Below are positions 31,524-44,537 of a stretch of 64,000 nt of DNA, in pieces (position 1 is the first letter of the stretch; every line of letters begins with the position of its first letter). The stretch is taken from positions 3,601,001 through 3,665,000 of the forward strand of contig NC_060022.1 of the NCBI RefSeq assembly GCF_021134715.1, in the 5' to 3' direction. The notes under the pieces were generated by a model. The model had not been told where the DNA came from and made no database searches. It saw nothing but the letters and a program-made list of their open reading frames with translations. The stretch is from Daphnia pulex. Its lineage: Eukaryota > Arthropoda > Branchiopoda > Diplostraca > Daphniidae. The position numbers were made by a program, and so were the translations under genes.

Positions 31524-32880
31524 GGTTGACGATAGGGAATAGTCCTTTCGATTGGGGGATTTCGATGGGGTTTTCAAACAACAAGATCTGTAATAAAAAA
31601 GGATTTTTCGTATTACAAAACAGTAGTATAGGCGACTTATGCAGGTACTAACGATTTGTCAACAATGATTGACTCCACTATTATTTATTCAATTTTTTTT
31701 TTTTTTTCAATTGTTGATTTAAATTCTTTTGCCAATAGTGTGCGATAGTTTTAAGGGGAACTTTAAAGAAAATTGGAATTGGGCGAAACTTATAAAAAAA
31801 AGAGCAATTTTTAACTGAGGGAACTTTAAGGGGAAAATTTAAATTTCCAAGATGTGTTGTTGTTTCCTTTGCAAACTTCCTTACCTAGAACAAGCCGATG
31901 CTTCTTTTGTCGTTGCTCGATCAACGCTGATAAGAAACGTCCAAGCGCTCGCCTTTTAAGCAGTCGAGTGAGATCCAGTGAAGGTGAAAGAAAATGAAAA
32001 CTACCACCAATAACCTCACTATTCATACCAGTGAATCTGCTAATGCAAGGCCGGCATAAACAAATTTAGGTCCTGCTGTAGCTAAAGCCGTATAGCAGAG
32101 CAAACTTTCTTTCTCTTGTGGTCTCATAATTCTCTATTGTTGAAAATTCCTTGATGCTACAGTACACGGGCGACTCTCTCGTCCGTCTCCCTTCGTGGGC
32201 TTAAAATAAGGCCATTTTCAAGATCGCATAAGAAAATCTTGTCTCATTCGCCATATGCCAGTGCACCTGAAATATTGCTTGTCGCAAAAAAAGGGAAACA
32301 ACAACTAACTCGTAGGGTCTTGCGTTGCGAAACCAGTAAAGAGTTGTTAACGATTACAAAAGGAAAGTGCCGGTACCTTTCAAATGGTAGGAGCCAGGGT
32401 ATTTAGTGTTACATGAGGGGCGATGGAAAACGAAATAAAAACGCGCGTAAAACCTCTTGGGAAAAGGAAATGCTGAAATCGTAAAAAAAAATTTTGTTGC
32501 AGGCGACAGAAAATAGGTTCGTCATTTTATTGGCATATTGAGGCCAAGTTTGAAGTGGGCCTTTAGTTTTGTGGGATATCTTATTTATTGATTCAAAATA
32601 AGCTCGCTGGAAATAGTTCGAAAGTGCAACGTGCATTTATTTATTTACGAGACTAGAAATGTTTTCTTTTTCTTTTTTTGCTTCGTCAAATTTCACGCTA
32701 CAGGCCACTTGATTTAACAGGGTCGGTTCACCTGTTTAATTTGAACTTGTTTGTATTGGTTAACACAGATTACAGAACTGTTCGGTTTTTTAAAACCGAT
32801 TTTCTTAGAGTTCGCTTAACAGTTGGTGAATGACAGCGAGTGTTTCATCACAAAAATTGAAAAACAATGTGCATCATACA
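31524..32880. other. intergenic, upstream of collagen 3
   Basis: Holds the collagen 3 promoter side and T-rich tracts (31695-31708). No coding exon supported on either strand. Confidence 0.5.
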
Positions 32881-34878
32881 TTAAGATTGAAAAATGTCTT
32901 CATCGAGCAACACGCCGATAAAATGAGCGCTATTCGTTGATCCTTGTTGAAGAGACACCTGAATTTCGTCTCCGAGAAGTAACCTTACAGTGTATAAGAT
33001 ATGACAGTTATAAATCCTTCCTGCTTGAGTCACGCAGTCCGCTTTTAGGGCACTATTCACTTTCAGATAAAAATAAAAATTATCATATGTGTTTGCGGAA
33101 AAGCTTGAAAAGGCGAAGAAGTAAGTTCCGCTGCGAGGTGCAGTGAAAATTCCCGACGACACGTTAAACGTATTTCCTGCGTTCAGTGTTTCCCAATCGA
33201 ACGGCATTGCCTCGTTGAAAGTGCTGTAGGTTGTATTCCTTTCAACGTTAAAGTACACGGGTTCCGATTTAAGGTCAACATAACCGATCCACGTCTGGAG
33301 ACCTGAGAAGTTTGTAAAAGAATTAATGAGTCGAAATTCTATCGCCCGTGTTCTTGTAGGCGATGTTGTGATTTTATTTTTACCTTCGTCGCCAGGTAGT
33401 TTATTGAAATCGCAGTAAACCGTTTCAACTTTGTTAGAAGACGATCCTCTGATGGAATACAATCCGGTTAGAGTGTAGCCGATCCGCCAAAGATCTTCGC
33501 ACGATGCTGGCATTCCGTCGAGCACAACTTTTCCGTTGCACTCCATTCGACCAAGTTTGTGCTGTTTAACTGAGGTCGGTGCGATCGTCCGTCCGAAATT
33601 CAACTTTGTCAGTGGAAGCAAGTCCTTTTCTGTGATGACTCCTTTAGGAAAGAAATATGAACAGGTGAACAACTTTCGCCTGGCAAAATGGCTGATTTCT
33701 AAATACCTATGTCAGACAATTCCACGGCTAAATCGCTGTCGCAGTTGCACGAAAGGCTTTTATCAACGCAAGATTTTTCCAAACCACACTGACATGTATG
33801 ATAATGGCTAGTTAAGTTGTTATTCTTGCCAGACCAGAAGTAACGCGGGTCACCATTTCGGTCGTTCCACCAAGCGTAAGCGATTCCATTAAACTCAAAC
33901 GCAGCATCGAAGCAATCGACCTAGTAACAGAATATCCATTATTGATAAATTTTTCCTTTTGTAGTGCATAAACATATCCGAAAACGTTAGGTCAAATACT
34001 TTGCTAAAATTAATGTGAATGCAACAGAGGGGGGAGTTAGCATGTTACCTCGATTGACTGCTGACATTCATTGGAGACTTCAGCTAGCATTGTTATTTGT
34101 CTTAGCGTAGCGTTGTACTTAATTTGTCGGGAATAGCATCCGGGATCGAAACAGTGGCCAGTATCAATTGCATCCTCGCTGTCGTGTAATACGGACGATG
34201 AGCCTATATTAGCAAAAATATTTTTTTAAAAGAAGATAAAATTTCGTTTGCTTTCTTTTTTTTTTTTTAATTTACCTGTGGTCATGTTGCAATAGACGTA
34301 AATAGGTTCGTCTCCCATACCATGGCCGTCAGGATCAATAAAATACATTCCCGATTCTAGTGAAGGATCTGCTGTAAGAGCTTCCAAACAAGTCTTGGGT
34401 GTTTGATACTGCTTTCTGACTGGCAGTAGACTATAGTCTACTTTTTCTCTATTATAATCCAATGGCATTTTGTTTTCGTATTTCTTATCAGAAGACATCT
34501 TGCACTCCTTCAGTAAGAATGCCTGCTCTGCAACTTTTGTTTCCAACAGTTCTACCTTCGTTTTCAGTTTGACAACTTCCAATTCCATTTTCCTCTCGAA
34601 ATGTTTGAATTTGGCCCAGAAATGTTCCTGTTAACAAGTTGGCATATCGATATAACGATCAAAGTAAACGAATTCATTAAGAATATTCATACCTGGAACT
34701 CACGAAAACTTTCCGAGTGTCCAAGGCTTTGCTCATTTTCTTTTGTGGCAGATGGGACAATTGTGAAAATGACCAAGAACAACAGTCCAAGTCCCGCTGC
34801 GACGAAGGACGATCTCTGTCGTCGAACCATATTTTGAAAGTAGGCTAATAGATCTCTAGAGGAGAAATGTTGGAACAT
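32881..34878 (-). CDS. Caspr/fibrinogen-like plus C1q protein 1 (type II membrane form)
   Basis: Six exons: 34693-34878, 34276-34627, 34049-34203, 33707-33920, 33384-33641, 32881-33302. Two in-frame ATGs exist (34878, 34830), giving 528 or 512 residues. A membrane helix (AAGLGLLFLVIFTIVPSA) near the N-terminus precedes a coiled coil (KLKTKVELLETKVAEQ). Then a fibrinogen-like region as in neurexin IV/Caspr proteins: SGMYFIDPDGHGMGDEPIYV, YAWWNDRNGD, YHTCQCGL and CNCDSDLA. A second module (MPASCEDLWRIGYTLTGLYS, VETVYCDF) and a C-terminal C1q domain (GIFTAPRSGTYFFAF ending LLDEDIFQS) follow. C1q domains trimerise and bind ligands, so a cell-surface recognition role is likely. The last intron (81 bases) has no stop and keeps frame. 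Confidence 0.9.
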
Positions 34879-36066
34879 GCACGAGTTCTCTTTTTTTTTT
34901 TTTAAATTTTATTGTTGGCGAGAGATACCCGAGCACACACGTACGTACACTATACTCTCACTCAAAGCTTCTGCACTCGTTTGTTGATAAGATATCTCAG
35001 AAAACTATTTAGCCTGCTGGCTGTCTTATCGCTACGGATCCATTGATCTTCCTTTTTTATGGCTGATAAAAATTTACAATACTTGTTTTTATGAAACGCA
35101 CGAACGTTTTCTGATTTTCGCCGCTTGGCTACTGCCCACGAGCCATGACTTTTGTATGGTCTAGTCATGGTTGACTGAGACAGCCTTTGTGTTTTTACAG
35201 CGAGGGCCGGGTATAGATTTTCGAATGACATAAGAGGAAGGACACACAAAAAAGGGGGCGGAATCTACCTTGTGGCAAGCGATACGTAAGAATGGAACCC
35301 AATTTTGTTTAATTTGTCAAGATCCCTATAACAACGCTCACGGAGCCATGACTGAATTTTGTCCTTAGACTTGATCAACTCAAGGCCATACCATCGCTTA
35401 GACAACAAATAAATTCAAACTTTAAAAAATGGAAACATTTTTTACCGCGAAACGTGTTAACGTGAAATGGTTCCGCTCAGATGATGTTGAAATTATTACG
35501 TAATATAAAAAGTGATTCGCTTCATATATATATCCCAATTCCCAATCTCTTATGCGCCATTTCACGCAAGCTAACATAGAGCATGAATTATCCTGAAGGC
35601 GTGGGAAAAGCACGGACAAAAGACGTTTATTGATGATTTCTATTAACCAATTTACTAACAAGAAGATTTTTTTTTCAAACAATGTCCATGACACAAAAAG
35701 AAAACGCGCTAAAGATTTTGCATCATCTTTTTCATCAAAAATTTAAAGAAATGCAAACCCCAAAACTCAATAGTGAACGAAAAGATAACCTTTTGGCAAG
35801 TTTATAAGATTAACAATTTGTTTTTTATCGTCATTTGTTGGTTGTCTTGACGCTTGAACTCTCTCAATCTTTGTATTCGTATTTTTCTTAAGGTACAAGT
35901 TAATGAATATAAAACGGAAATGTTTGATAGAGGCGGGGGGGGGAGCACCGACATCTTTCGCTTCTATAAAAAAACATGTAAAAGAATAGATACTTTCCAA
36001 GATACTCTCACAACCAATGGCATTTTAACATTGGTTATTTAAAATGCAGCATAATCATGAATGAAA
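34879..36066. other. intergenic, no gene seen
   Basis: AT-rich spacer between two paralogous genes. No supported exon on either strand. Confidence 0.5.
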
Positions 36067-37892
36067 TTAAGACGAGAAAATATCTTCTGAAAGTAAAAAT
36101 CCAGTAAAGTAGGCATTATCTATTGACCCCTCCTTCACAGACACATGAACTCTATCTCCTGGTTTTAATTTCAATGTGTATGGGATATTGCAATGCCAAG
36201 CGCCGTAAGAAGTCTTCAGGCACGACGCAATATCTGCATCATTCAATCGAAGAGAAAGCAGTAGGGAACTATGACTATTTACGGAGATTGACAAATAAAA
36301 CACGTATGTTCCATTGCGAGGAGCAACGAAGACTCCTGATTTCAAGTTGAATGCATTTCCTACATTATTGATTTCTTTTTCGAATGGTAGTAGCCGGCCA
36401 TTGCCACTGTGATATCCAGTTTCTCTTTGAACGTTGAAGTAAACATTTTCTGATTTAACATCGGTGTATCCAACCCACGTTTGAAATCCTTGAAGTTTAA
36501 TTAAAAAACAAATACTGTAAGTTATATTTTAATTCCGAAAATCTCTTTCGGCTATTGGGAACGCAAAACGTTAAATTATGTACCTTGATTGTCAGGTTCC
36601 TTGCTAAAGTCACAGTAAACTGTTTCAACTTTTTTGGAAGACGATCCTTTGATGGAATACAATCCGCTCAGGGTATATCCGATCCGCCAAAGATCTTGAC
36701 AAGAGGAAGGCATCCCGTTGAGCACAACCTTCCCGCTACACTCGAACCGACCGAGCGTGTGACGGTTGACCGATGCTGGGGCAACAGTCCGTCCGAAATT
36801 CAGTTTAGTCACGGGTAACAAGTCCTTGTCCGTTAAAGTTCCTGAATTAAAAAAAAAAAAAAAACTTTAACTGACTCAAGCACTCTTTAAACTCACTATA
36901 GCTTGCTTTTCTAGCAAAATAATTTTCGTACCAATATCTGATGATTGGATGGCCAAATCGCTGTCACAGTTGCATGAAAGACTTTTGTCTTTACAAGTTC
37001 CATCCAGTCCACACTGGCAAGTGTGGTATCGGCCATCGCCACTTGTGTTTTGATTGTTCCCAGACCAAAAATAATGTGGATCTCCTTTACGATCGTTCCA
37101 CCAAGCGTAATGAATGCCGTTGAATTTGAACGCGGCATTGAAGCAGTCGATCTACAATAGCCCACCAGGTACTACTATTAATTCAATTTATTCTTTAACA
37201 CTAGGAAAAGGATTCGTGACTTATACTTGAATGGATTGTTGGCACACTTCTGAGAGTTCACTAAGCACCGTCATTTGTCTTAGCGTAGCGTTGTACTTAA
37301 TTGGTCGAGAATAGCATCCAGGATCGAAACAGTGGTCGATATCGACTGCATCCTCGTTGTCATGGAGCACTGAAGTTGATCCTGGAAGTATAAGAGATAT
37401 TTTATTAACGTATGAATGTGTGCTTAATGCAGCTGAATTACCTGTAGTCATATTGCAGTACACGTAAATGGGGCCGTCTCCACTTCCTTGACCATCGGGA
37501 TCGATCCAAAACATTCCAGATTCCAATGTAGGGTCCGCTGTGAGAGCTTCCAAGCAAGTCTTGTGATCTCCAACGCTATTTCTGATCCATGGCGCATGTC
37601 CGGTGATACCATTGCGATGTTGAATACGCGAACAAGTGTTACACTTCCGCAAAAGATCCTGTTGCTCGCGAGTCTCTGCATCTAACTGCGCTACTTTCTG
37701 TTTTAGATTACCTAACTCAGACTCCACCATAATAACAATAAAATTACATAATTTCAATTTAATTTTCATTATGCTACGTATTTTTATTTATGGAAACAAG
37801 AACACAGTTTTGCTTTAACTGTTTACCTCCATGTAAAGTTCTAATATCACTAAGCACGCTACGGCGCAGGCTAGTATATGCAGAAAGTTCAT
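36067..37892 (-). CDS. Caspr/fibrinogen-like plus C1q protein 2
   Basis: Six exons: 37827-37892, 37442-37721, 37227-37381, 36932-37151, 36584-36841, 36067-36488, about 466 residues, with the same intron positions and phases as its neighbours. The first exon encodes MNFLHILACAVACLVILELY, a signal peptide or anchor. A short coiled coil (LKQKVAQLDAETREQQDLL) precedes SGMFWIDPDGQGSGDGPIYV, YAWWNDRKGD, CQCGLDGTCKDKSLSCNCD, MPSSCQDLWRIGYTLSGLYS and a C1q domain ending LLSEDIFSS. The acceptor of exon two (GGTGGAG) has a poor pyrimidine tract. An alternative start at the MKIK codons around 37769 would give a protein without signal peptide. The role is inferred as secreted or surface recognition. Confidence 0.87.
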
Positions 37893-39282
37893 CTGACAAC
37901 ATTGAACTTCAGTAGACGGGCGTTGCGTTGTTTTCCGCTGCTGAAAATTCTAATTAATTTCATTAGTAGTGGTAAAGAATGCGACATTTCTAAGAAAAAC
38001 ATTCTTTGGCCTTCATCTAACCTTCTAACCCCCTTATTGTCGTTGCCGGTAAAGAAATATGGAACTAAATGTTAAAAACTTTTAGGAATAAAGCTACCTA
38101 GCTATTTATACCTCGTTTTCCTTGAGACGGGTTGAGGTTGTCATCTTCACCTCTGAAAACTATGCTGCCCAAGTGAACTTATTTGATGGCCCAGTTTTGA
38201 TGGTGTAATAAGTATCCAACTGATGTACACCTTGACGAGACACTTCTCCTAAATTATTTTTCACTGATTTTGTCTAGTTTTCACACAACACAGAACAGTC
38301 ACGTATAGAGTCTACGTACACTTTAGACACAATCAAAATGAACGATGAAAATCGAGTGTGTTTTTAGCTACTCTCTGAGACAGTGTATCAACGTAACTGT
38401 GTAACTAAGAAACGTTTTGCCCCAAAGGCCAAAGCCCTTTAAGCAAAAAGAGAAAGAAGGGAGAAGGGGTAACAAAAGGGATGATTCAATTGACATCTAT
38501 GAGAGGGAAAACAGACTATATTTTATGAATTATCTATTAGGCGGTAACACTGGTCAACAAAAAACAAAGAAAGACAAAAAATTAACAACTGCTCAAGGAT
38601 GAGTTAGCCTAATGGAAGTACTCTTTTTCAGAGCATACTAGAACGCCAATAATGTATAACTAGAGACTCACTACATAACAGAAAGATGAAAGAATTATTT
38701 TACTTTTATCTTGACCGTGGTAGGGAGGGATCAGTGTAACTTGTTGACACTAGTTATGCTAAAATAATCGCAATCCGTTCAGCGGATATCGAGCGCTTGC
38801 GATTCAACCGTTTCGATCGTTTTTGAGCGGTTTGAATTTAGGGGGAAGGGGGGTTCGATTTTGAATTTCTATCGATACCTTAATCCTTAAACGTGGCGAA
38901 GATTATTAGTATCGTCTGCTTTCGCCACAAAAGAGACGAAGTTCATGGCGGTTCATGATTAAAAAGAAAAGGGAACTATATATCACTTTTATGGAAACCG
39001 ATGGAAACTTAGGCCGTGACTGCACGAAAAACAGCAGCAAACACAATTACTAATCCTTGGTCATTCGTGTCAACTTTGGTCGCGTCTCTTTATAGATATC
39101 CTTATACTCTTATAGACCTCAATGCACACTCCATGCTGTTTAGCAGGTAACTATAAAACGTACCTACTAACTACTAAGAGTACGAATATAATGATTGTAT
39201 GGGAGTTCATTAAATAGAAGAGTCTAAACCTGTTTCAAATTTGTGAAATGTTAGTTTCTGACTAGCATTCAACATGTAAGCA
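37893..39282. other. intergenic, no gene seen
   Basis: No exon supported. It contains the upstream side of the second C1q gene. Confidence 0.5.
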
Positions 39283-39620
39283 TGTAAGCCCCCTGTCGAT
39301 GCATGGCAGTTTGTTTGCACAGCATGTAACCTTTTCCTTTTTTCAGATTTGAGGCCTGAGCCAGCAATCGTAACCACAAGATATTAAAGTTTTGCTTGTG
39401 CTGGTCCTGCCATGAGCAACAATCTCAGTGTCATCGCTTGGGTAAAGTTTTTCATTATTGATTTTATGAACTTGTGAGTGTGACCTGCTAGATATTTTAA
39501 TGATGATTTGCATGACTTTCATAAATGTGAGTGTGTTACAGTGAAACCTTCAATTCTTCTGTTTATTAACAATTAGGGTTCAACCACTGTCTCATTTCAT
39601 TTTCAAATTTGCCTAAAGTA
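39283..39620 (+). repeat. dispersed repeat copy 2 (partner at 4490-4797, opposite strand)
   Basis: Aligns with the minus strand of 4490-4797 from TGTAAGCCCCCTG to TTAGGGTT. The small frame kept in copy 1 is interrupted here soon after LRPEPAI. A short ATG frame (MSNNLSVIAW) ends at a GTAAAG donor in this copy, absent in copy 1. Confidence 0.7.
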
Positions 39621-40328
39621 ATTGCCTTACTTGTCGTTTCTGTATATAAATTTTTTGTAACCAATTTTTTATTTAGATAAACAGCATCCCGTTTGATGGG
39701 AAAAATACCTGTCGGTCGTCTTGTGGATCTCTTCTTCCATTTTCTTGAAATCTCCCGGATTCACGAGGAAGCGGGATGCCTTTTTCCTATCCGTTGGATT
39801 CAACCAGTATACGGATGGAGCACTTGTGGAAGCCTGGCTGTATTTCCCAGGCTTAAAAGTAAGAAAAATTGTATTTCTATTCTTCCTTTTTGGGTATTTG
39901 GTTGCGTTAGTTATACTAAATCGTGATATCGTACGGAGTACGATTATTCCTGAGCTATGCCTTTGATTGGAACTGTTTTCTCTTGTCATTTTTGTTGATT
40001 CAGTTAGGGTTAATTAACTACCTCATTTATAGAACGAATGCAGATCAGGCCTGTTTTTTTTTTTTTTGTTTTTTTTGTTTTTTTTGTTTCTCACTCTGTG
40101 GGTAAACAATCAAAACCAAAGAATATTTTAACTTTACACACTTTAAGCAAAGTGCAATGATAAAATTTTTTTGACCAAGAGGAACTGCCGCCACACCGGC
40201 ATATCCTCTTTGTGACAGTCAATTTTGACTGAATTTGAACAGTAAATGATATGATAAAATGGAAAATGTTTTATTGATCATAAGGTTGCTAAAGCGCTTG
40301 ATAGGGTTTCCGTTTTGATTCCAAGAAT
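39621..40328. other. unassigned stretch with overlapping open frames
   Basis: Between 39676 and 39966 all of several frames on both strands stay open for 75-105 codons, and an ATTTAG acceptor sits at 39676. The minus frame SVYWLNPTDRKKASRFLVNP and the plus frame RLVDLFFHFLEISRIHEEAG both look partly protein-like. I cannot choose between them and name no family. A palindrome CAGTCAATTTTGACTG lies at 40216. Confidence 0.3.
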
Positions 40329-42239
40329 TTAAGATTGGAAAATATCTTCCGCAATCAGCCATCCGGTAAAAACAGCACTATTTGTTGATCCTGTTTGGAG
40401 AAACAACTGAACTCGATCCCCTGAACTTAGTTTCGTGGTGAATGGAATATTGCAATTTGTTGAGACGTAGGGGGAGTAGCAGTTGGCAACATTTGCATCG
40501 TTCAACTGAAGGTTGAAATAGAGAGGATTGCCATTTTCTGGGAAGCCGGAGAAAACAAAAAAGTACGTTCCGATGCGAGGTGCTGTGAAAACACCCGTCG
40601 ACATGTTAAAAGCATCGCCAACATTCAGTGTTTCCTTCTCGAAGGAAAGGATTGTGTTTAAAGTAGAGAATGATGTGGTCCTCCCAACGGTGAAGTACAC
40701 AGGCACTGTTACAATGTTATTGGATCCAATCCGCGTCTCGAGATCTAAAAATTTAAATAAATAGTTGTAAGTAGGAAAGGTTAACAACATCTCTAATCTG
40801 AAATAGACGATGTTTACTGCACCTTGATCGCCAGGCAGTTTGCTGAAGTCACAGTAAACTGTTTCAACTTTGTTGGAAGACGATCCTTTGATGGAATACA
40901 ATCCGCTCAGGGTATATCCGATCCGCCAAAGATCTTGACAAGAGGAAGGCATCCCGTTGAGTACAACTTTTCCGCTACACTCTAACCGACCGAGCGTGTG
41001 ACGGTTCGTAGAAGTGGGTGCTATAGTTCGTCCGAATTGCAATGCTGTCACTGGCAACAATTCCTTGTCCATTAGAGTTCCTGTATTACGCAAAATGTGT
41101 TGCCATGAATCCTAGAAGCCTATAACGTAACATATTAAAGAATAATTTTATTTCATACCGACATCTGATAACTCGATGGCCAAATCGCTGTCGCAATTGC
41201 ACGAAAGGCTTTTGTCTTTACAATTTCCGTCTAATCCGCATTGACAAGTATGGTAACGACCGCTTGCATTGTTATTGTTTCCAGCCCAGAAATACCGTGA
41301 TTCACCATTGCGGTCGGTCCACCAAGCGTAAGGAATGCCGTTGAACTCGAAAGCGGCATCATAGCAATCAACCTACAATAACAGCGCAATGTTGAAACAG
41401 TTATTATACTTAACGTGAATGCGTGTACATATTTGTAGATCAGTAAATCTTCTCACATACTTTAATGGATTGCTGGCACACATTCGAGAGTTCACTAAGC
41501 ATAGTAATCTGTCTTAGCGTAGCGTTGTACTTGATCTGTCTAGAATAACATCCGGGATCGAAACAGTGGCCGACTTCAATTGCATCCTCGCTATCGTGAA
41601 GCACTGATGTTGACCCTATTTAGAAAAGTCGTTGAAAGAATTTTAAACCTGATTATCTGAAAGTCAATTTGAAACATTTACCGGTAGTCATGTTGCAGTA
41701 CACGTAAATGGGGTCGTCTCCTCTTCCTTGGCCGTCCGGATCGATGAAATACATTCCGGATTCCAACGAGGGATCAGACGTACGAGCTTCCAAGCAAGTC
41801 TTGGGTTCTAGAATTGTCTTTTTGCTACTCCGTTCCATGATTTCGACATTTGTTGTGGGAATAGTGCTATCGTCCTGTCGATCTTTATAGCTTTGCAACA
41901 GGACATCCTGGTCCTGAACTTTTGTCTCCAACAGCGCAATCTTCTCTTTTAGTTTGCCCACTTCAGATTCCATCATGATTTCGAAATTTTTAAACTTCGT
42001 TTTCAGCTCTTCCTGTAATGTAGAAATAATGAAACATTTATGACATTTGGGAACTTGATTGAATATCTAAAAAAAGAAGTCTAGTCTGATTTCTTTTTTT
42101 AAACCTGAATTTCATGAAGTTCTTGAATGCGATCCCCACCTATTACCAAAGCACCATTCGCTCTAGCTTCGATACTGACTGCATTAACAATCGTTAGGAG
42201 TGCCAGTAGGGCAAGGGCCATCAAATTTCGTTGGCCCAT
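40329..42239 (-). CDS. Caspr/fibrinogen-like plus C1q protein 3 (secreted)
   Basis: Six exons: 42105-42239, 41682-42012, 41461-41615, 41159-41372, 40823-41080, 40329-40744, about 502 residues. A clear signal peptide MGQRNLMALALLALLTIVNA is followed by a coiled coil (GKLKEKIALLETKVQDQDVL). Next come SGMYFIDPDGQGRGDDPIYV, YAWWTDRNGE, CQCGLDGNCKDKSLSCNCD, MPSSCQDLWRIGYTLSGLYS and a C1q domain ending LIAEDIFQS. It is the paralog of the genes at 32.9 and 36.1 kb; exon 5 is almost identical in DNA to that of the 36 kb gene, hinting at gene conversion or recent duplication. The segment after exon 5 reads DLETRIGSNNIV where the others have FQTWVGY or LQTWIGY. The last intron (78 bases) is stop-free and in frame. 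Confidence 0.92.
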
Positions 42240-43774
42240 CTCTTATGCCCTCCTGTAAAGTATATAAAATTGTCGATTTGACATACATGTGATTATTTTT
42301 ATGGCACGATAAACTTCCGGCATTTTCAAGTCGTTCCGGGTTCACACACCCATTTACTGAAACAAAGACAAAATCGAGACCTAAAAATTGCAAATTTCTA
42401 AGTGACAAATTTTGATTTGCATGGATAAGCCAGACGAATATTACGAATTATAGGTCTTTGTCCTACCTTTTGATTCTAAATAGTCTTGCTGATTAGAAGT
42501 AAAAGAGGACACAGTGGACACCACACCTACTTCGTTCAATATTGCGAAGACTAAAGAACCTTGCAGAGAAAGTGACGCTTGGGGATTTACGATGCCCGGA
42601 GCTAAAGGCTCACAGTATAGGAGTTAGGTCCTACTGGAACGAAGTTGCCCAGTTCACTGAGACACGCAAAACACAAACCACACTGGGCAGTCGTACTTTG
42701 TAAATATTTTTGCGGTTAACTTATCTATCCGGTGATAGCGTTAGCTCTTCGAATTCTTGATAACAACTGGCAGAATGAACGTCGAAAACGTTGCTGGTTT
42801 GAAGAGTTGGGCAACCGATGAGTCAGGGTCTTTTTACAAAGTTGCAATAGGCAACAGATGGTGCGTCCAAATCGTCTGGCATTTGTTAAGTTGCTACAGC
42901 AAATGTGTTACAAGGACAAACCTTGGAGAATTGCGAACAAGTTGTCTAAATAACTAAAAAAAATTAACTGGTCCCTCCGGGTTATTTGTCAAACTAGTAC
43001 TTTGTAATTTTTAAAATAAGCAACTTGTCATATTTTTTTGTCGTGCACCTGTTCGAAAATTAACGAAGCACTATGCACGCCAACAAGCGGATGCGTTGCT
43101 TCACAGTGTGGCCTTGTAGAATGCTGAAAAATGCGCGTGCATACTGAACGCATGGAAATGTTAATAAACATGTACTCAGCAGTAAAACAATTAAAAAAAG
43201 TAATACTTTGACAAACCCACATGAATTAGTCTATATTAGAAGTTCTTAGGAAACCATACAACACTTTTGTTCGATTTCGGTAGTATTAATTGAATTCTTT
43301 TTCATCTCTCAACAAAATATTTTTTTTTAAATGCGAAATAAAGCATGTACTGCAACGAACATGTTGATTTCTGAAGAATATAAAATTTAGGAATATGTTC
43401 TGTTAAGTATATAAGTAAGTTACACCCTCATGGGACGGTAGAAGAATAAAAGAAATGCAGGTAGCTTTTTTTGTTATAAGGAAGTCCACATAAAATACGC
43501 GTATTTATTCCTACCGAGTTCGTTCAACAGGGACCCATGTCCCATGGTGAACTACACAAGTGCCGTTAATGTTTCCGTACCCAATGCCTTTTCAAAAAGA
43601 TTAGACGAAACCTACATGATCTGCAAAGTCCTTGACCATGAAAATGGATTGGTTTTTCCACCTTATTTTCAATAAGACCCTGATTTATTCGACCAATGAA
43701 ATGACCTGACGCTTGGCACGTATGCACAATAAACTTTAAACTGTATGCGCTACAGAAATTTGTCGCACTGCAAC
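42240..43774. other. intergenic, no gene seen
   Basis: AT-rich spacer between divergently arranged genes; it must hold both promoters. No exon supported. Confidence 0.5.
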
Positions 43775-43810
43775 TATTTAAAGAGCGTCTTAACCTAAAG
43801 ACATTCAGTG
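43775..43810 (+). promoter_or_regulatory. core promoter: TATA-like box and arthropod initiator
   Basis: TATTTAAAG at 43775 and the initiator TCAGTG at 43805 are 30 bases apart, the standard spacing for an arthropod TATA/Inr promoter, in front of the small secreted protein gene. Confidence 0.65.
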
Positions 43811-43940
43811 CAACAACAGATCTCCTCCTCTCAGCATCTCTTTAGCTTTGTTAATATTAACGAGTTATAAGGTAAATTAGAATTAATTATTACATTTTTT
43901 ACAATCATTTAAAAGTGCGTTTTCCGAAAATTTTTAGTAA

Positions 43941-44537
43941 ATGTCTGAAATGCTGAACAAATCAACAGCGATCTTCTTAGTTGTACTGATTGGTTCGTTG
44001 ACGACGGCAGTCGCCGGACACCGGAAAAATCTAGAGCGCAAATTGGCCGGCATTCATCATCACCTGCTGGGTTCTAGGGGAGAAAGATGTCCACCAGGAA
44101 TGAAACTTGTCTTTAGCACTAGTTCCCCAAGTTTATTGGCAGGAAACTTTGTAGCCAGGTGTGAACGCTCCGATATTGCTACCCCATTAACCTCGTAAGT
44201 TTAATCAGATATTACGATCTGCCGTACAGCACCGAATGTCGATGTACAAAACTGTAATGATTAATTTACGATTCACAGGTCTAACACCTTGATTCAGTCA
44301 AGCACAGCCTTCGATGCGCAAAAATTTCAGCAGTCTAGCGCAGCATTGCAGCCCACTGACATTTTCAGGCCGTTTCCATTTTTACCGGGTGCTGCCTTTG
44401 GCCATCAGTTGATGGGCTTGAATAGAGCCGCTATGCCCAGTGGGTTTTTACAGAAAGAGCGAGCATTGCACAAGACTTTGGGTTCAAAACTAAATCGACA
44501 CTCTATGAAGCACATTTTCCATAAATCTAAATTTTAA
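43941..44537 (+). CDS. small secreted protein, unrecognised
   Basis: Two coding exons, 43941-44194 and 44279-44537, 170 residues; a 66-base intron (43872-43937) sits in the 5' leader just before the ATG. The signal peptide TAIFLVVLIGSLTTAVAG is followed by a basic stretch (HRKNLERKLAGIHHHLLGSR), two cysteines (RCPPGMK and ARCERS) and a polar C-terminal half with QKFQQSSAALQ and many His/Lys at the end (NRHSMKHIFHKSKF). I know no family. Two cysteines could form one disulfide. The promoter is strong, so the transcript may be abundant or tissue-specific; this is inference. Confidence 0.78.
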
